The notes under the pieces are model-generated. The model had not been told where the DNA came from, ran no database searches, and worked only from the letters and a program-made list of their open reading frames with translations. Shown one piece after another: positions 34,370-44,162 of a stretch of 64,000 nt of DNA. Each line of letters opens with the position of its first letter. The stretch's first letter is position 1. Source of the DNA: an uncultured Coriobacteriaceae bacterium (GTDB taxonomy: Bacteria > Actinomycetota > Coriobacteriia > Coriobacteriales > Atopobiaceae). The translations under genes and the position numbers were made by a program. The stretch lies in assembly GCA_902791035.1 (NCBI GenBank), contig CADAUA010000011.1:1-64000 (forward strand), read 5' to 3'.

Positions 34370-35023
34370 GTGGACTTCCTTACAATGTGCGGGATGCTGG
34401 GCAGCGGTTTTCTCGTGAGCCTGCAGATCTTTTCCCTGACCCTCCTGGGGGCGCTGCCGCTGGGTCTGCCCGTGGCCCTGGCGCGCATGAGCAAGGTCCG
34501 GCCGCTGGCCGCCATCGCGCGCTTCTACATATCAATTATGCGCGGCACCCCACTCATGCTGCAGATGTTCGCCATCTACTTCGTGCCCTACTACGTGTTT
34601 GGCGTGAGTCTCACGACCGACAGCAAGTGGCAGGCCACCATCGTCGCCTTCATCATCAACTATGCGGCCTACTTCGCCGAGATCTACCGGTCGGGCATCC
34701 AATCCATCCCGCGCGGCCAGTACGAGGCGGCCGAGGTGCTGGGCTACTCGGGCGGACAGACCTTCTTTCGCATCGTGCTGCCCCAGGTGGTCAAGCGCAT
34801 CCTGCCCAGCATCACGAACGAGGTGATCACCCTGGTCAAGGACACGTCGCTGGCCTTCTCGATCGGCGTGATCGAGATGTTCACCGTGGCCAAGCAGCTG
34901 GTGGCCTCGCAGGTGAGCATGCTGCCCTTCGCCATAGCCGCGGCCTTCTACTGGGTCTTCAACCTGCTGATCGACGCCCTGGCCACCCGCGTGGAAAGAA
35001 AGCTGGACTACTACCATGACTGA
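34370..35023 (+). CDS. Polar amino-acid ABC transporter permease (HisM/GlnP family)
   Basis: The 217-residue protein starts at GTG 34370 behind AAAGGGG. It has five hydrophobic segments, [14 protein letters not shown] in the early part and the EAA loop [21 protein letters not shown] (about 123-143), which docks to the ATPase. The length is normal for the family. Its last eight bases overlap the ATPase gene, so translation is coupled. It works in the membrane as a homodimer or with a paralogue that is not seen here. Confidence 0.92.
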   Translation: MDFLTMCGMLGSGFLVSLQIFSLTLLGALPLGLPVALARMSKVRPLAAIARFYISIMRGTPLMLQMFAIYFVPYYVFGVSLTTDSKWQATIVAFIINYAAYFAEIYRSGIQSIPRGQYEAAEVLGYSGGQTFFRIVLPQVVKRILPSITNEVITLVKDTSLAFSIGVIEMFTVAKQLVASQVSMLPFAIAAAFYWVFNLLIDALATRVERKLDYYHD

Positions 35024-35870
35024 TGCTAGCGAGAAGGACGTCGAGCAGGCGGGCGCGGCGAGGACCACCCAGGCGGCGCAGGCGGGCGCGGCGGACGGCA
35101 CGCGGGCGGCGGCACCCACCAAGTCCCCCATCGTGTCCGTGCGGCACGCCCGCAAGGCCTTCGGCTCCGTGCCCGTGCTGCGCGACATCACGCTCGAGGT
35201 GGAGCCCGGCGAGGTCGTGGCCATCATAGGCCCCTCGGGCGGCGGCAAGTCCACCCTGCTGCGCTGCATGACGCTGCTGGAGCGCCTGGACGGCGGCGAC
35301 CTTGCCTACGGGGACCTGGCCGTGGCCGCGGACGGCGTCTATGGCAACAAGGACGTGCTGGCCCGGGCGCGATCGCGCTTTGGCCTCGTCTTCCAGAACT
35401 ACAACCTCTTCCCGCACTTCTCGGTGCTCCGCAACGTGATGGACGCGCCGGTGGTGGTGCAGAGGCGCGACCGCGCGGAGGTGGAGGCCCAGGCCCGCGC
35501 GCTCATAGCCAAGATGGGGCTCGAGGGCAACGAGGACAAGGTCCCCTGCCAGCTCTCCGGCGGCCAGCAGCAGCGCGCGAGCATCGCCCGGGCGCTCGCC
35601 ATGAATCCCGAGGTCATGTACTTCGACGAGCCCACGAGCGCCCTCGACCCCGAGCTCACGGCCGAGGTCCTGCGCGTGATGCGGGGCCTGGCCGCCGAGC
35701 ACATGACCATGGTGGTGGTCACGCACGAGATGTCCTTCGCGCGCGACGTGGCCGACCGCGTGGTCTTCATGGACGGGGGCGTGATCGTAGAGCAGGGACC
35801 GGCCGACCAGGTGATCAACCACCCCCGGCAGGAGCGCACCCGCGCCTTCCTGGCCCAGCGCGAGGCCTAG
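35016..35870 (+). CDS. Polar amino-acid ABC transporter ATPase (GlnQ/HisP family)
   Basis: The 284-residue ATPase has Walker [10 protein letters not shown] (about 73-81), Q-loop FQNYNLFPH, signature LSGGQQQR (about 181), Walker [13 protein letters not shown] and H-loop VTHEM. A 40-residue Ala/Gln/Thr-rich N-terminal extension precedes the usual start ([12 protein letters not shown]). An alternative start further in is possible but lacks a ribosome site. It energises uptake with the permease and binding protein encoded before it. Confidence 0.93.
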   Translation: MTDASEKDVEQAGAARTTQAAQAGAADGTRAAAPTKSPIVSVRHARKAFGSVPVLRDITLEVEPGEVVAIIGPSGGGKSTLLRCMTLLERLDGGDLAYGDLAVAADGVYGNKDVLARARSRFGLVFQNYNLFPHFSVLRNVMDAPVVVQRRDRAEVEAQARALIAKMGLEGNEDKVPCQLSGGQQQRASIARALAMNPEVMYFDEPTSALDPELTAEVLRVMRGLAAEHMTMVVVTHEMSFARDVADRVVFMDGGVIVEQGPADQVINHPRQERTRAFLAQREA

Positions 35871-35883
35871 CGTCACAGAGGTT

Positions 35884-36008
35884 GTCACAGAAGTGTCAGT
35901 CACTTTTGTGACATTTCACAATTGATGAAAGACCCGGAAGCCGTGCGGCCCCGGGTCCTTGTTGTATCAATTTTCGAATGTCACAGAAGTGACTGACACT
36001 TTTGTGAC
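35884..36008. repeat. Nested-palindrome element, family D copy 1
   Basis: Two 29-bp near-palindromes (35884-35912 and 35980-36008; half GTCACAGAAGTGTCAG) flank an inner hairpin whose arms are TTGATG..GACCCGG and CCGGGTC...ATCAA. The right palindrome ends one base before the phosphoketolase stop codon. The ABC operon converges from the other side, so the unit may act as a two-way terminator. The near-identical copy 2 lies at 38620-38743. Confidence 0.85.
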
Positions 36009-36009
36009 A

Positions 36010-38514
36010 CTACTCGTTGTCGCCGCCGGTGGCCTTGGTGGCGCTCACGGCAGAGCCGCGGTCCTTGGCGCCGTGCCAGACCCAGTCGGTATAGGCCGGG
36101 TGGTCGAAGCCCCTCTCCACCGCGAAGTCGAAGGCCTCCTGGCGGAACCGCTCCCACTCGGCGATCTGGCCGGCCCAGCGGTCGGCGTCGACCATGCGTA
36201 GGACGTCCGCGGCCAAGGCCCAGCGGTCCATGTGGTTGAGGCGCAGCATGTCGTACGGGGTGGTCGTGGAGCCCTGCTCCTCGTAGCCGTGCACGTGCCA
36301 GTTGTCGTGGCCGGGACGGTCCCACACCAGCCGGCGGATCGTGCCGGGATAGGCGTGGAAGGCAAAGAGGACGGGCTTGTCTGCAGAGAAGAGCTCGACG
36401 AACCTCTCGTCGCTCATGGCGCGGTCGTTCTCGCTCGCGTTCTGGATGGAGAGAAGCTCCACCACGTTGACCACGCGGACGTGCACGCCCAGGCCGTCCA
36501 GCAGCTCGACGGCGGCCATGGTCTCCTGCGTGGGAACGTCGCCGCAGCAGGCAAGCACGATCTGGCAGTCGTCGTCGCTCGTGGCGGTGCTCGCCCACTC
36601 CCACTCCGCGGCGCCCACCGCCAGCTCCTCGCGGGCCTCGTCCAGCGTGACCCAGGTGGGGGCGGGCTGCTTGCCGGCAAAGATGCCGTTGATGCAGTTG
36701 GTGGAGGCGTAGGCGCGCTCGGCCACGGCCAGCAGGAGGTTGGCGTCGGCCGGGTAGTAGACGTTGACCACGTGGTCGTTGTTGAAGCACTTGTTTAGAA
36801 GGACGTCCACGAAGCCCGGGTCCTGGTGGGAGAAGCCGTTGTGGTCCTGGCGCCACACGTGGCTGGAGAGGAGCATGTTGAGGCCGCTGATGGGGCGGCG
36901 CCAGCCGATGTGGCGCACCGTGGCCTCGAGCCACTTGGCGTGCTGGTTGACCATGGAGTCCACGATATGCACGAAGGACTCGTAGCTCGACCACAGGCCG
37001 TGGCGGCCGGTGAGCAGGTAGCCCTCAAGCAGGCCCTCGCACTGGTGCTCGGAGAGCTGCTCGATCACATTGCCCACGGGCGCCAGGTGCTCGTCGTTGG
37101 CGGGATCGTCGTTGAGCTGGCCGTTGAACCACTGCTTGTCGGTCACCTGGTAGCTGGGCTGCAGGCGGTTGGAGGCCGTCTCGTCGGGGCCGAAGATGCG
37201 GAACCTGTCGCGGTTGCGGTTGACGAGCTCGGCCGTGTACTCGCCCAGCACGCGGGTGGCCTCGGTGGCGCCGGATCCGTGGCCGTCGCGCTCGACGTCG
37301 ATGGCGTAGCTCTCGGCACTGGGGAGCTCGAGCTCGGTGCGCAGCAGGCCGCCGTTGGCGTTGGGGTTGGCGCCCAGACGGAGCTCCCCCTGGGGCATGA
37401 ACTCGGTGACCTCGGGGCGGATGGCGCCCTTGTCGTCGAAGAGCTCGGCCGGCTCGTAGGACTCCAGCCAGCCCTTGAGGACCTGAAAGTGGGCCTCGGT
37501 GTCGCGCGCGGAGGCCAGCGGTACCTGGTGGGCGCGCCAGGAGCCCTCGGTCTTCTTGCCGTCGATCTCCTTGGGGCAGGTCCAGCCCTTGGGGGTGCGG
37601 AAGACGATCATGGGATAGAAGGGCCGCGACGCCTCGCCGGCCGCCGCGCGGGACTTGATGTCGCAGATCTCGTCGAAGACGGCCTCGAGCAGCGCGGCGA
37701 AGCGGCGGTGGATGGAGAGGTGGTCCTCGTCATCAAAGCCGGCCACGAAGTTGTAGGGGTGGTAGCCCATGCCGCGGAAGAACTCGTCGCGCTCGGCGTC
37801 GGAGATGCGGGCCAGGATCGTGGGGTTGGCGATCTTGTAGCCGTTGAGGTGCAGGATGGGCAGGACGATGCCGTCGGTGAGAGGGTCCATGAACTTGTTG
37901 GTCTGCCAGGAGGTGGCAAGCGGGCCCGTCTCGGCCTCGCCGTCGCCCACCACGGCCACGGCCAGCATCGAGGGGTTGTCGAGCACGGAGCCGTAGGCGT
38001 GGGAGAGCACGTAGCCCAGCTCGCCGCCCTCGTGGATGGAGCCCGGGGTCTCGGGGGCGTAGTGGCTGGGGATGCCGCCGGGATAGGAGAATTGGCGGAA
38101 GAAGTGCTGGAGGCCGGCCTCGTCGTCGGTGATGTCGGGACGGACCTCGCGATAGGTGCCGTCGAGCAGGGACTGCGCGGTGCCGGCGGGGCCGCCGTGG
38201 CCGGGACCCATGAGGAAGATGGCGTTCTGCTGGTGGTCGCGAATCAGGCGGTTGACGTGCCCAAAGAGGAAGTTCACGCCGGGCGTGGTGCCCCAGTGGC
38301 CCACCAGGCGGTGCTTGACGTCCTCGCGCGTGAAGCCGTCGGGGCCCTCGGCGTTGTGGAAGTCCGGGCGCATGAGGGGATTGGAGCGCAGGTAGATCTG
38401 GCCCACGGAGAGGTAGTTCGCGCAGCGCCAGTACCTGTCGACCCAGGCGACCTCCTCCTCGCTCACGGAACGGTTGAGCTTATGCCACGGGGTGCCGATG
38501 ACTGGCTGCGACAT
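36010..38514 (-). CDS. xfp: Xylulose-5-phosphate/fructose-6-phosphate phosphoketolase
   Basis: The 834-residue thiamine-diphosphate enzyme starts [20 protein letters not shown] at ATG 38514 behind AAAGGAG. Family marks are [19 protein letters not shown], the TPP motif [21 protein letters not shown] (about 183-203), and [13 protein letters not shown]. It cleaves xylulose 5-phosphate or fructose 6-phosphate with phosphate to acetyl phosphate plus glyceraldehyde 3-phosphate or erythrose 4-phosphate, yielding ATP in fermentation. The gene is flanked on both sides by a family D palindrome element. Two TTTACTA half-sites precede it. Confidence 0.95.
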   Translation of the reverse strand: MSQPVIGTPWHKLNRSVSEEEVAWVDRYWRCANYLSVGQIYLRSNPLMRPDFHNAEGPDGFTREDVKHRLVGHWGTTPGVNFLFGHVNRLIRDHQQNAIFLMGPGHGGPAGTAQSLLDGTYREVRPDITDDEAGLQHFFRQFSYPGGIPSHYAPETPGSIHEGGELGYVLSHAYGSVLDNPSMLAVAVVGDGEAETGPLATSWQTNKFMDPLTDGIVLPILHLNGYKIANPTILARISDAERDEFFRGMGYHPYNFVAGFDDEDHLSIHRRFAALLEAVFDEICDIKSRAAAGEASRPFYPMIVFRTPKGWTCPKEIDGKKTEGSWRAHQVPLASARDTEAHFQVLKGWLESYEPAELFDDKGAIRPEVTEFMPQGELRLGANPNANGGLLRTELELPSAESYAIDVERDGHGSGATEATRVLGEYTAELVNRNRDRFRIFGPDETASNRLQPSYQVTDKQWFNGQLNDDPANDEHLAPVGNVIEQLSEHQCEGLLEGYLLTGRHGLWSSYESFVHIVDSMVNQHAKWLEATVRHIGWRRPISGLNMLLSSHVWRQDHNGFSHQDPGFVDVLLNKCFNNDHVVNVYYPADANLLLAVAERAYASTNCINGIFAGKQPAPTWVTLDEAREELAVGAAEWEWASTATSDDDCQIVLACCGDVPTQETMAAVELLDGLGVHVRVVNVVELLSIQNASENDRAMSDERFVELFSADKPVLFAFHAYPGTIRRLVWDRPGHDNWHVHGYEEQGSTTTPYDMLRLNHMDRWALAADVLRMVDADRWAGQIAEWERFRQEAFDFAVERGFDHPAYTDWVWHGAKDRGSAVSATKATGGDNE

Positions 38515-38578
38515 GCCTTCTCCTTTGGATGATGCGTGCTCTTGGATTCCTGCTGCCAATAGTCTATGTGGCGCGGCG

Positions 38579-38610
38579 TTTACTATTCGAGTGATTTGAA
38601 TTTACTAAAT
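38579..38610. promoter_or_regulatory. TTTACTA half-sites upstream of phosphoketolase gene
   Basis: TTTACTATTC (38579) and TTTACTAAAT (38601) lie 65-95 bases before the ATG at 38514. They match the arms of the palindromes before the PTS gene and between lacI and the isomerase gene, so a shared LacI-type regulator is plausible. Confidence 0.5.
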
Positions 38611-38619
38611 GCGATAGTT

Positions 38620-38743
38620 GTCACAAAAGTGTCAGTCACTTCTGTGACATTCAACACTTGATGCAAAAGGACCCGGTTGCCAAGCGGCTCCCGGGTCTTC
38701 ATCAATTACGCAATGTCACAAAAGTGACTGACACTTTTGTGAC
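38620..38743. repeat. Nested-palindrome element, family D copy 2
   Basis: Palindromes at 38620-38648 and 38715-38743 flank an inner hairpin (TTGATGC..GGACCCGG / CCCGGGTC..ATCAA). It begins a few bases upstream of the phosphoketolase operator region and ends one base before the stop of the JetD-like gene. Differences from copy 1 are concentrated in the hairpin loop, while the arms are kept. Confidence 0.85.
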
Positions 38744-38744
38744 A

Positions 38745-40610
38745 CTAGAGGTCGCGACGGGTCAGAATCTCCTGCGGGACCAGCCGGCAGCCCTCCACCA
38801 CCGCACGCGCGTAGGCGGCCGCCTCCTCGGTGAGCCCCTCCGTCAGCATGGACATGTCAGGCATGCCGATGTTCACCTGGCCCGTCTGCTCGTTGTCGGC
38901 CGGCTCGGGGTAGCGCTCCTGCGCGCGCTCCACCATGAGCTGGTAGGCCGGGAAGAAGGGCTTGAAGGGGTACTGCTCGCCCAGGACGTCGCGCAGCCGC
39001 ATCATGATATCGATGCCCGCGCGGTCGATGTCGCCCCAGTAGAGGACCTCGAGGGAGTCCGCGCCCAGCGTGTCCAGCAGGAGTGCCAGGCGGTTGTGCT
39101 CGAGCACGGGCGTGCCGCCGCCCAGGACCACCGCATGGATGCGCTCGCCCAGTATGGTCGTGCGGCCCTCCTCGTACATGAGGTCGTGGACGTCGAGCCA
39201 GGGGTCAAGGTTCTCGGTCACGAGCACGCGCATGTGCTTGCGGCGGCGCGGCGCGTGGTAGAGAAGGTCGGGCTTGGGCATGGGGCGATGGCGGATGATG
39301 TCCTCCATGCCCATGGCGCGCAGGAGCTTGTGGCCGTCGGAGCCATACTCGAAGAACTTCTCGTCGCCGCCCATTTGGTAGGCAAGCTGGCGGCGCGTGA
39401 TGTCGCCGGGCAGGGCGCCGTTTACGAGCGCGTCGTTTATGCCGATGAGCTCGCGCTCGTAGAGGGTGTAGGCGCCGGGGTGGGAGAGCAGCCAGCCGTT
39501 GAGCCAGAAGCGCTGGTCGAGCTCCAGGATGCGCGAGCGGACCTCGGTCTCGCTGGGGCCGCCGCGGCGCACGTAGGGCACGTCGGCCAGCTGGGTGGGC
39601 TTGCCGGAGTTGGAGGCGTCGCCAGCGCCGCTGCGGCGGGGCTTGCCCCGCAGGCGCCGCCCGCGGGTGCGGCGCGGCTCCGGCGTGCCGGTGGCGTCGG
39701 GGGTCGTGTCGCGCTCGGGCGCGGCATCTGGGTCGCTGTCACCGAGGTCTGACCTTCTGTCACCGGGGTCAGACCTTCTGTCACCGGGGTCTGACCTTCT
39801 GTCACCGGGGTCTGACCTTCTGTCATCAAGATCCGGGCCTGCGGAGAAGGGCTCCGCGGTCGCGGGCGGCATCTCGTCGACGTCCTTCTCGATGGGAGTG
39901 CCATCGCCGGCAACGGCCTTGGCAGCGTTTGCGTCCGCGACGGGCTCGTCGGAGGCAGACACGTCGTCCTTGACCGGCTGAGCGGTCGGCGCTGCGGACG
40001 AGCGCGTGTGGGTGCGCCTGCGGCGGCGCGAGGGCTTGTTGGCAGGTGCCGGGGCAGATGCGTCCGAAGGCTCGGGCACGGGCTCGGGCTCGGCTGCGTG
40101 CTCGACCTCGGCTGCAGCCGAGCCTTGGCCCTCCGGCCCGGCCTCGACCGCCTGAGGCAGAGCGTCACCGTCGGACTCCCCCGCCGCGACGTCGCCCTTG
40201 TCCTCACCCGCGCCTTCTAGGCCAGTCGAGTCCTCGTCTGCCCCGGAGGCCTCCTCAGCGGCGATCTCCGGCTCGGCGGAGACCTCGGCGCCCGCCTCGT
40301 CCGCCTCAGGCGCGCCAGGCTCCGCGGCGTCAGCCGCCACGTCGAGCCGAAGCGTGTAGACCCCCTCGCAGCCCTCCACGGGTGCCAGTACCGTCGAGCG
40401 CATGGCCGACTCGAGCGCGTCGCGATACTTGCCGTGGCGCTTGAGCAGCTGCGCGATGTCCTCGTCGGTGATCACGTCGCCCTGCACGCGCACGAGCGAG
40501 CTCGCCACGGAGGCCGCCTTGTTGCGCAGCGAGGGCTCGAGCACGCGGCTCATGGCCTCGCGCAGGGTCTCGAGGTTGGCGCGCTCCTGGTCGGTTAGCT
40601 TTCTGGCCAT
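38745..40610 (-). CDS. JetD-like Toprim (DUF2220) protein with long disordered linker
   Basis: The 621-residue protein has an N-terminal helical domain (about 1-110), then about 240 residues of Ala/Glu/Pro-rich, Arg/Ser-rich low complexity, then a C-terminal domain from about 350. The latter shows LVTENLDPWLD (about 464) and VLYWGDIDRAG (about 522-532), the glutamate and D-x-D of a Toprim nuclease as in JetD of the Wadjet system. No JetA, JetB or JetC gene adjoins it. Four 21-bp repeats (39738-39821) encode tandem RRSDPGD in the linker. It may be a stand-alone plasmid- or topology-sensing nuclease, but this is inferred. ATG 40610 has AAAGGA upstream. Confidence 0.75.
   Translation of the reverse strand: MARKLTDQERANLETLREAMSRVLEPSLRNKAASVASSLVRVQGDVITDEDIAQLLKRHGKYRDALESAMRSTVLAPVEGCEGVYTLRLDVAADAAEPGAPEADEAGAEVSAEPEIAAEEASGADEDSTGLEGAGEDKGDVAAGESDGDALPQAVEAGPEGQGSAAAEVEHAAEPEPVPEPSDASAPAPANKPSRRRRRTHTRSSAAPTAQPVKDDVSASDEPVADANAAKAVAGDGTPIEKDVDEMPPATAEPFSAGPDLDDRRSDPGDRRSDPGDRRSDPGDRRSDLGDSDPDAAPERDTTPDATGTPEPRRTRGRRLRGKPRRSGAGDASNSGKPTQLADVPYVRRGGPSETEVRSRILELDQRFWLNGWLLSHPGAYTLYERELIGINDALVNGALPGDITRRQLAYQMGGDEKFFEYGSDGHKLLRAMGMEDIIRHRPMPKPDLLYHAPRRRKHMRVLVTENLDPWLDVHDLMYEEGRTTILGERIHAVVLGGGTPVLEHNRLALLLDTLGADSLEVLYWGDIDRAGIDIMMRLRDVLGEQYPFKPFFPAYQLMVERAQERYPEPADNEQTGQVNIGMPDMSMLTEGLTEEAAAYARAVVEGCRLVPQEILTRRDL
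39738..39821. repeat. Four 21-bp tandem repeats inside the JetD-like gene
   Basis: GTCACCGGGGTCTGACCTTC plus T repeats at 39738, 39759, 39780 and 39801 with two base changes. The length keeps the frame (seven codons). The unit matches the intergenic family F motif GGGGTCGGACCC..TGTCAC. Confidence 0.92.
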
Positions 40611-40765
40611 GGGTTCCTTTCGGTGGTTGCTTCATCTAATGAAGCATACGCCAAAGCGGCTCGCCTGACCGTGACGGCCAGGGTCTGTCCCCCTGTCACG
40701 CGGGGACCACCCGCCGACCCGCCCCACGCGCAATGTCAACAGTCGCAACTAAACACAGCTAAAGC

Positions 40766-40788
40766 ATTTAGTAGCTCCTCTAGTAAAT
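40766..40788. promoter_or_regulatory. Operator-like palindrome before the PTS gene
   Basis: ATTTAGTAG-CTCCT-CTAGTAAAT is a 23-bp palindrome with one mismatch, about 95 bases before the ATG. The AT-rich stretch 40740-40830 around it is a likely promoter area. The arm matches the site at 53417-53437. Confidence 0.55.
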
Positions 40789-40882
40789 AACTAAAACCCT
40801 TACACACCACTTCCACACATCGTATAAATCTTCCCGTAGGCACCACCCAGGGGGAACCGTAACAAGGGGGAAAGGTAGCAAC

Positions 40883-42310
40883 ATGGCACAAGATTACGCA
40901 AAGATCGCCCACGAGGTGCTGGAGGCGGTGGGAGGCAAGGAGAACGTGAACTCCGCCACCAACTGCATGACCCGCCTGCGCCTCACCGTCGCCGACCAGT
41001 CCAAGGTGGACATGGACGCCATCAAGAAGATCAACGGCGTCCTGGGTGCCCAGTGGTCCGGCGCCCAGCTCCAGGTCATCATCGGCCAGTCCGTGCCCAA
41101 GGTCCTGGCCGAGTTCTGCAAGGAGTCCGGCGTGGCCGCCGGCACCCCCGTGGACGAGAACCTCGACGCCCCCAAGGAGAAGCTCACCGCCAAGGGCGTG
41201 CTCAACAAGATCATGGACTTCATGTCCGGCTCCATGACCCCGTTGATTCCGCTGCTCATGGGCTCCGGCCTCTTCCGCACCATCGCCGTCATCATCGGCC
41301 CTCTCATGCTAGGTCTGGTGACCGAGGAGGATCCCGCCTACATCTTCTTCTACACCACCCTCTTTGAGGCCGGCATGTACTTCATGCCCATCTACCTGGG
41401 CTACACCTCGGCCAAGAAGATGGGCGCGAGCCCCGTCCTGGGCATGCTCCTGGGCGGCGTCCTCATCGCGCCGAGCATCATCAGCGCGGCCGGTGCCGAC
41501 GGCAGCGGCATCATCTCCGTCTACGGCATCCAGATCCAGGCCCGCAACTACTCCCAGACGGTCCTGCCCATCATGCTGACCACGCCCGTCCTCTATGTGG
41601 TAGAGAAGTGGTTCAAGAAGGTCATTCCCGACACCCTGTCCACCATCTTCACGCCCTTCTTCACCCTCGCCGTCGTCATCCCCATCGAGCTCATCGCCCT
41701 CGCCCCTCTGGGCAACTTCCTGGGCCAGGGCATCGCTGCCGGCCTCTTCTTCCTGGCCAACCTCGGCGGCCTGGGCTCCATGATCTTCCGCGGCATCATC
41801 GGTGCCTTCTGGCAGCTCTTCGTGATCTTTGGCATGCACATGCCCATCATCCTGCTGGCCCAGGTGGAGATCATCCAGACCGGCTACGACCCCATCGTCT
41901 TCGTGTCCACCAACTGCGCGATGTTCGCCGTGTGGGGCTGCGCCATCGGTGCCTTCCTGCGCTGCAAGGGTGACCAGAAGAGCCTCTGCGGCGGCTACCT
42001 CATCGCCGCCCTGGCCGGTGGCGTGACCGAGCCCACCCTCTTCGGCCTCCTCATGAAGTACCGTCGCACCATGCTGGGCATGTTCATCGGCGGCGCCGCG
42101 GGTGCCATCGTCTCCGGCCTCTTCAGCGTCACCTACTACATCTCCGGCGGCGGCACCAACTTCACCGTCTTCCTGAACTACCTCCAGGGCGGCACGGGCA
42201 ACCTGGTGGGCGCTGTGGTCGGCTGCGTGGTCTCCGTCGTGGTGGCTGCCATCGTGGTCTTCCTCACCGGCTTCAGCAAGGACGAGCTGGAGGCCATGAA
42301 GGAGGAGTAG
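40883..42310 (+). CDS. PTS sugar-specific EIIBC permease, glucose/beta-glucoside superfamily
   Basis: The 475-residue protein has an N-terminal EIIB domain with the phospho-cysteine in NCMTRLR (about Cys28). An EIIC domain with about ten membrane segments follows from about 105, including the GVTEPTLFG loop (about 380) of the Glc superfamily. There is no EIIA domain, so phosphate must come from a EIIA encoded elsewhere. It imports and phosphorylates a sugar of the beta-glucoside/sucrose type. The exact sugar is unknown. GGGGGAAAGG lies before ATG 40883. The DUF1593 gene follows on the same strand, which hints at a shared substrate. Confidence 0.92.
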   Translation: MAQDYAKIAHEVLEAVGGKENVNSATNCMTRLRLTVADQSKVDMDAIKKINGVLGAQWSGAQLQVIIGQSVPKVLAEFCKESGVAAGTPVDENLDAPKEKLTAKGVLNKIMDFMSGSMTPLIPLLMGSGLFRTIAVIIGPLMLGLVTEEDPAYIFFYTTLFEAGMYFMPIYLGYTSAKKMGASPVLGMLLGGVLIAPSIISAAGADGSGIISVYGIQIQARNYSQTVLPIMLTTPVLYVVEKWFKKVIPDTLSTIFTPFFTLAVVIPIELIALAPLGNFLGQGIAAGLFFLANLGGLGSMIFRGIIGAFWQLFVIFGMHMPIILLAQVEIIQTGYDPIVFVSTNCAMFAVWGCAIGAFLRCKGDQKSLCGGYLIAALAGGVTEPTLFGLLMKYRRTMLGMFIGGAAGAIVSGLFSVTYYISGGGTNFTVFLNYLQGGTGNLVGAVVGCVVSVVVAAIVVFLTGFSKDELEAMKEE

Positions 42311-42498
42311 CCTCCTCTCCGGCCAACGGCGCGAACCGTACCGCAAACGGCATCGTCCATGGGCGAGGTCCTGCATGGGGCCTCGCCCTTCTCGTAAGGT
42401 GAGAGGTGGGGCATGCCCCGACCCTAGCCCAAGTCCCAAACCCAGAGGAGGCTGACAAGCCCGCGGACTTGTCGCCCGACAAACACGAAGGAGCACGC

Positions 42499-44010
42499 AT
42501 GGCAACCGCAGCCCCCGTGGCACCGCAGGACCGCCCGCGCATCGTCGTTACCACCGACCTCGAGGTCGACGACATGAACTCGCTGGTGCACCTGGCGCTC
42601 TACCTCAACGACCTTGACCTGGCGGCCATAACCACCACCGCCTCCCAGTACCACTTTCAGGGCGACGGCACCCACACCCTGGGCGAGGTCAACCCCCACT
42701 GGCGCACCAGCGGACGGCTGGCCTACCAGATGGGCCGCAAGGGCCACGGGCCCGACCCCGACGCCGGCACCCTGGCGGAGTACCGCCCCTTCCCCCAGAC
42801 CTGGCTCGAGGACCTCTGGGCCGGCCCCTACGCCCAGGCCTGGCCGAGCCTCGAGGCCAACGCGCCCGGCTACCCCACGCCGGAGGAGCTGCTTGCCCGC
42901 ACCTACCACGGCAACGAGGCCTTCGAGGGCGACGTGCGCGAGGACACCCCGGGCTCCGACGCCGTCAAGGCCGCCATCATGGACGACGACCCCCGCACCC
43001 TGTGGCTTCTCTCCTGGGGCGGCATGAACACGATCGTGCGCGCCCTCATGTCCATAGCCGCCGACTGGCAGGGCACACCGAGGTGGGACCAGGTGCGCGA
43101 GAAGGTCTACCGCAAGGTGCGCGTGCTGGGCGTATACAACGGCGTGGGGCAGGACAACTCCTGGGCAGACCACGGCCGCGAGCTCTTCCCCGAGCTCGCG
43201 CTCCTGCGGCCGAGCGCCATGTTCCAGAGCTACTTCTCCGCCGTCCGCGACCAGGCGGACTGCCTGCCCATGTTCCAAGCGCCCTGGCCCCAGCAGAACC
43301 TGATCGAGGGCAATGGTGACCTCATGGGGCTCTACCGGCTCTACGCCGACGGTCACCACCTGGAGGGCGAGCCTGAGCGCTACCAGTACTGCGAGCACGG
43401 CGTGCTGGACTTCGGCTTTGGCGAGGGCGTGCGGCACCGGTTCAACGCCGGCGACCTCCTGGGCGAGGGCGACTCCATGACCTTCGTGCCGCTGGTTCCC
43501 ATGGGCCTGCGCGGCGCAGGCGAGAAGGGCTTCGAGACGCCGCTGGGCGTGCTCTACGAGGACGGCGCAGAGCCGCCTGCCTTCGTCGGCAATCCCTTTG
43601 CCGGCGACCTGGGGGCCTTCAACCCCTGCCTCAAGCCCCTCTGGGAGGAGTTTGCCGCCCGCGCCGCCTGGTGCTCCCACGAGCCTGCCCAGTGCATCCA
43701 CCCGCCCGTGGTGGAGCTGACGTGCGCCGGCGACGTGATGGCCGCCCCGGGAGAGTCCGTGGCGCTTGCGGCCACCGCCGCCGATCCCGACGGGCGCGAG
43801 CTGCTCACCCTCTGGGAGTACGACCAGCTGGTGAGCAGCTACGCCGGCACTCGGCCCGTGCGCCCCTGGGACCCTGTGGGCGCGACGACCGCAGTGACCA
43901 TCCCCGCAGACGCCAAGCCGGGCGACCGGCTGGTCTTCACCTTTGTCGCCCGCAACGTTGCCGACCACCCCATCAGCCGCTACGCCCAGGTGGCCGTGAC
44001 CGTGCGGTAG
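42499..44010 (+). CDS. DUF1593 nucleoside-hydrolase-like protein (first copy)
   Basis: The 503-residue protein opens RPRIVVTTDLEVDDMNSLVH. The D-x-x-x-D-D cluster resembles the calcium site of nucleoside hydrolases, to which DUF1593 is related. WLLSWGGMNTIVRAL lies near 175. A beta-sandwich tail (about 410-503, HPPVVELTCAGDVMAAPGES...) resembles an Ig-like carbohydrate-binding module. There is no signal peptide, so it acts inside the cell. It probably cleaves a glycosidic or N-glycosidic bond of an imported compound. The AAGGAG box is seven bases from ATG 42499. A paralogue lies head-on at 44349. Confidence 0.85.
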   Translation: MATAAPVAPQDRPRIVVTTDLEVDDMNSLVHLALYLNDLDLAAITTTASQYHFQGDGTHTLGEVNPHWRTSGRLAYQMGRKGHGPDPDAGTLAEYRPFPQTWLEDLWAGPYAQAWPSLEANAPGYPTPEELLARTYHGNEAFEGDVREDTPGSDAVKAAIMDDDPRTLWLLSWGGMNTIVRALMSIAADWQGTPRWDQVREKVYRKVRVLGVYNGVGQDNSWADHGRELFPELALLRPSAMFQSYFSAVRDQADCLPMFQAPWPQQNLIEGNGDLMGLYRLYADGHHLEGEPERYQYCEHGVLDFGFGEGVRHRFNAGDLLGEGDSMTFVPLVPMGLRGAGEKGFETPLGVLYEDGAEPPAFVGNPFAGDLGAFNPCLKPLWEEFAARAAWCSHEPAQCIHPPVVELTCAGDVMAAPGESVALAATAADPDGRELLTLWEYDQLVSSYAGTRPVRPWDPVGATTAVTIPADAKPGDRLVFTFVARNVADHPISRYAQVAVTVR

Positions 44011-44066
44011 GCCCGCGGCGGGCACCGCAACAGCAAGGACGCGCAGCTAGGGCGTCCGTGCAGCCA

Positions 44067-44099
44067 GAGGGGGCGTCCGCATTGTGCGGGCGCCCCCTC
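44067..44099. terminator. Terminator hairpin after the first DUF1593 gene
   Basis: The stem GAGGGGGCG..CCGCA / TGCGG..CGCCCCCTC has a three-base loop, 57 bases past the stop. Only a short T content follows. Confidence 0.8.
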
Positions 44100-44162
44100 G
44101 GCTTTGGCAAGCTATTGACGGCTGCAGGCGTCTCCGTTGGACCGAGGCTGACGTGGCTCTGC

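Noticed and set aside
38745-40610. A complete Wadjet system
   Set aside because: Flanking genes are phosphoketolase and a PTS permease; no condensin-like genes occur in the window.
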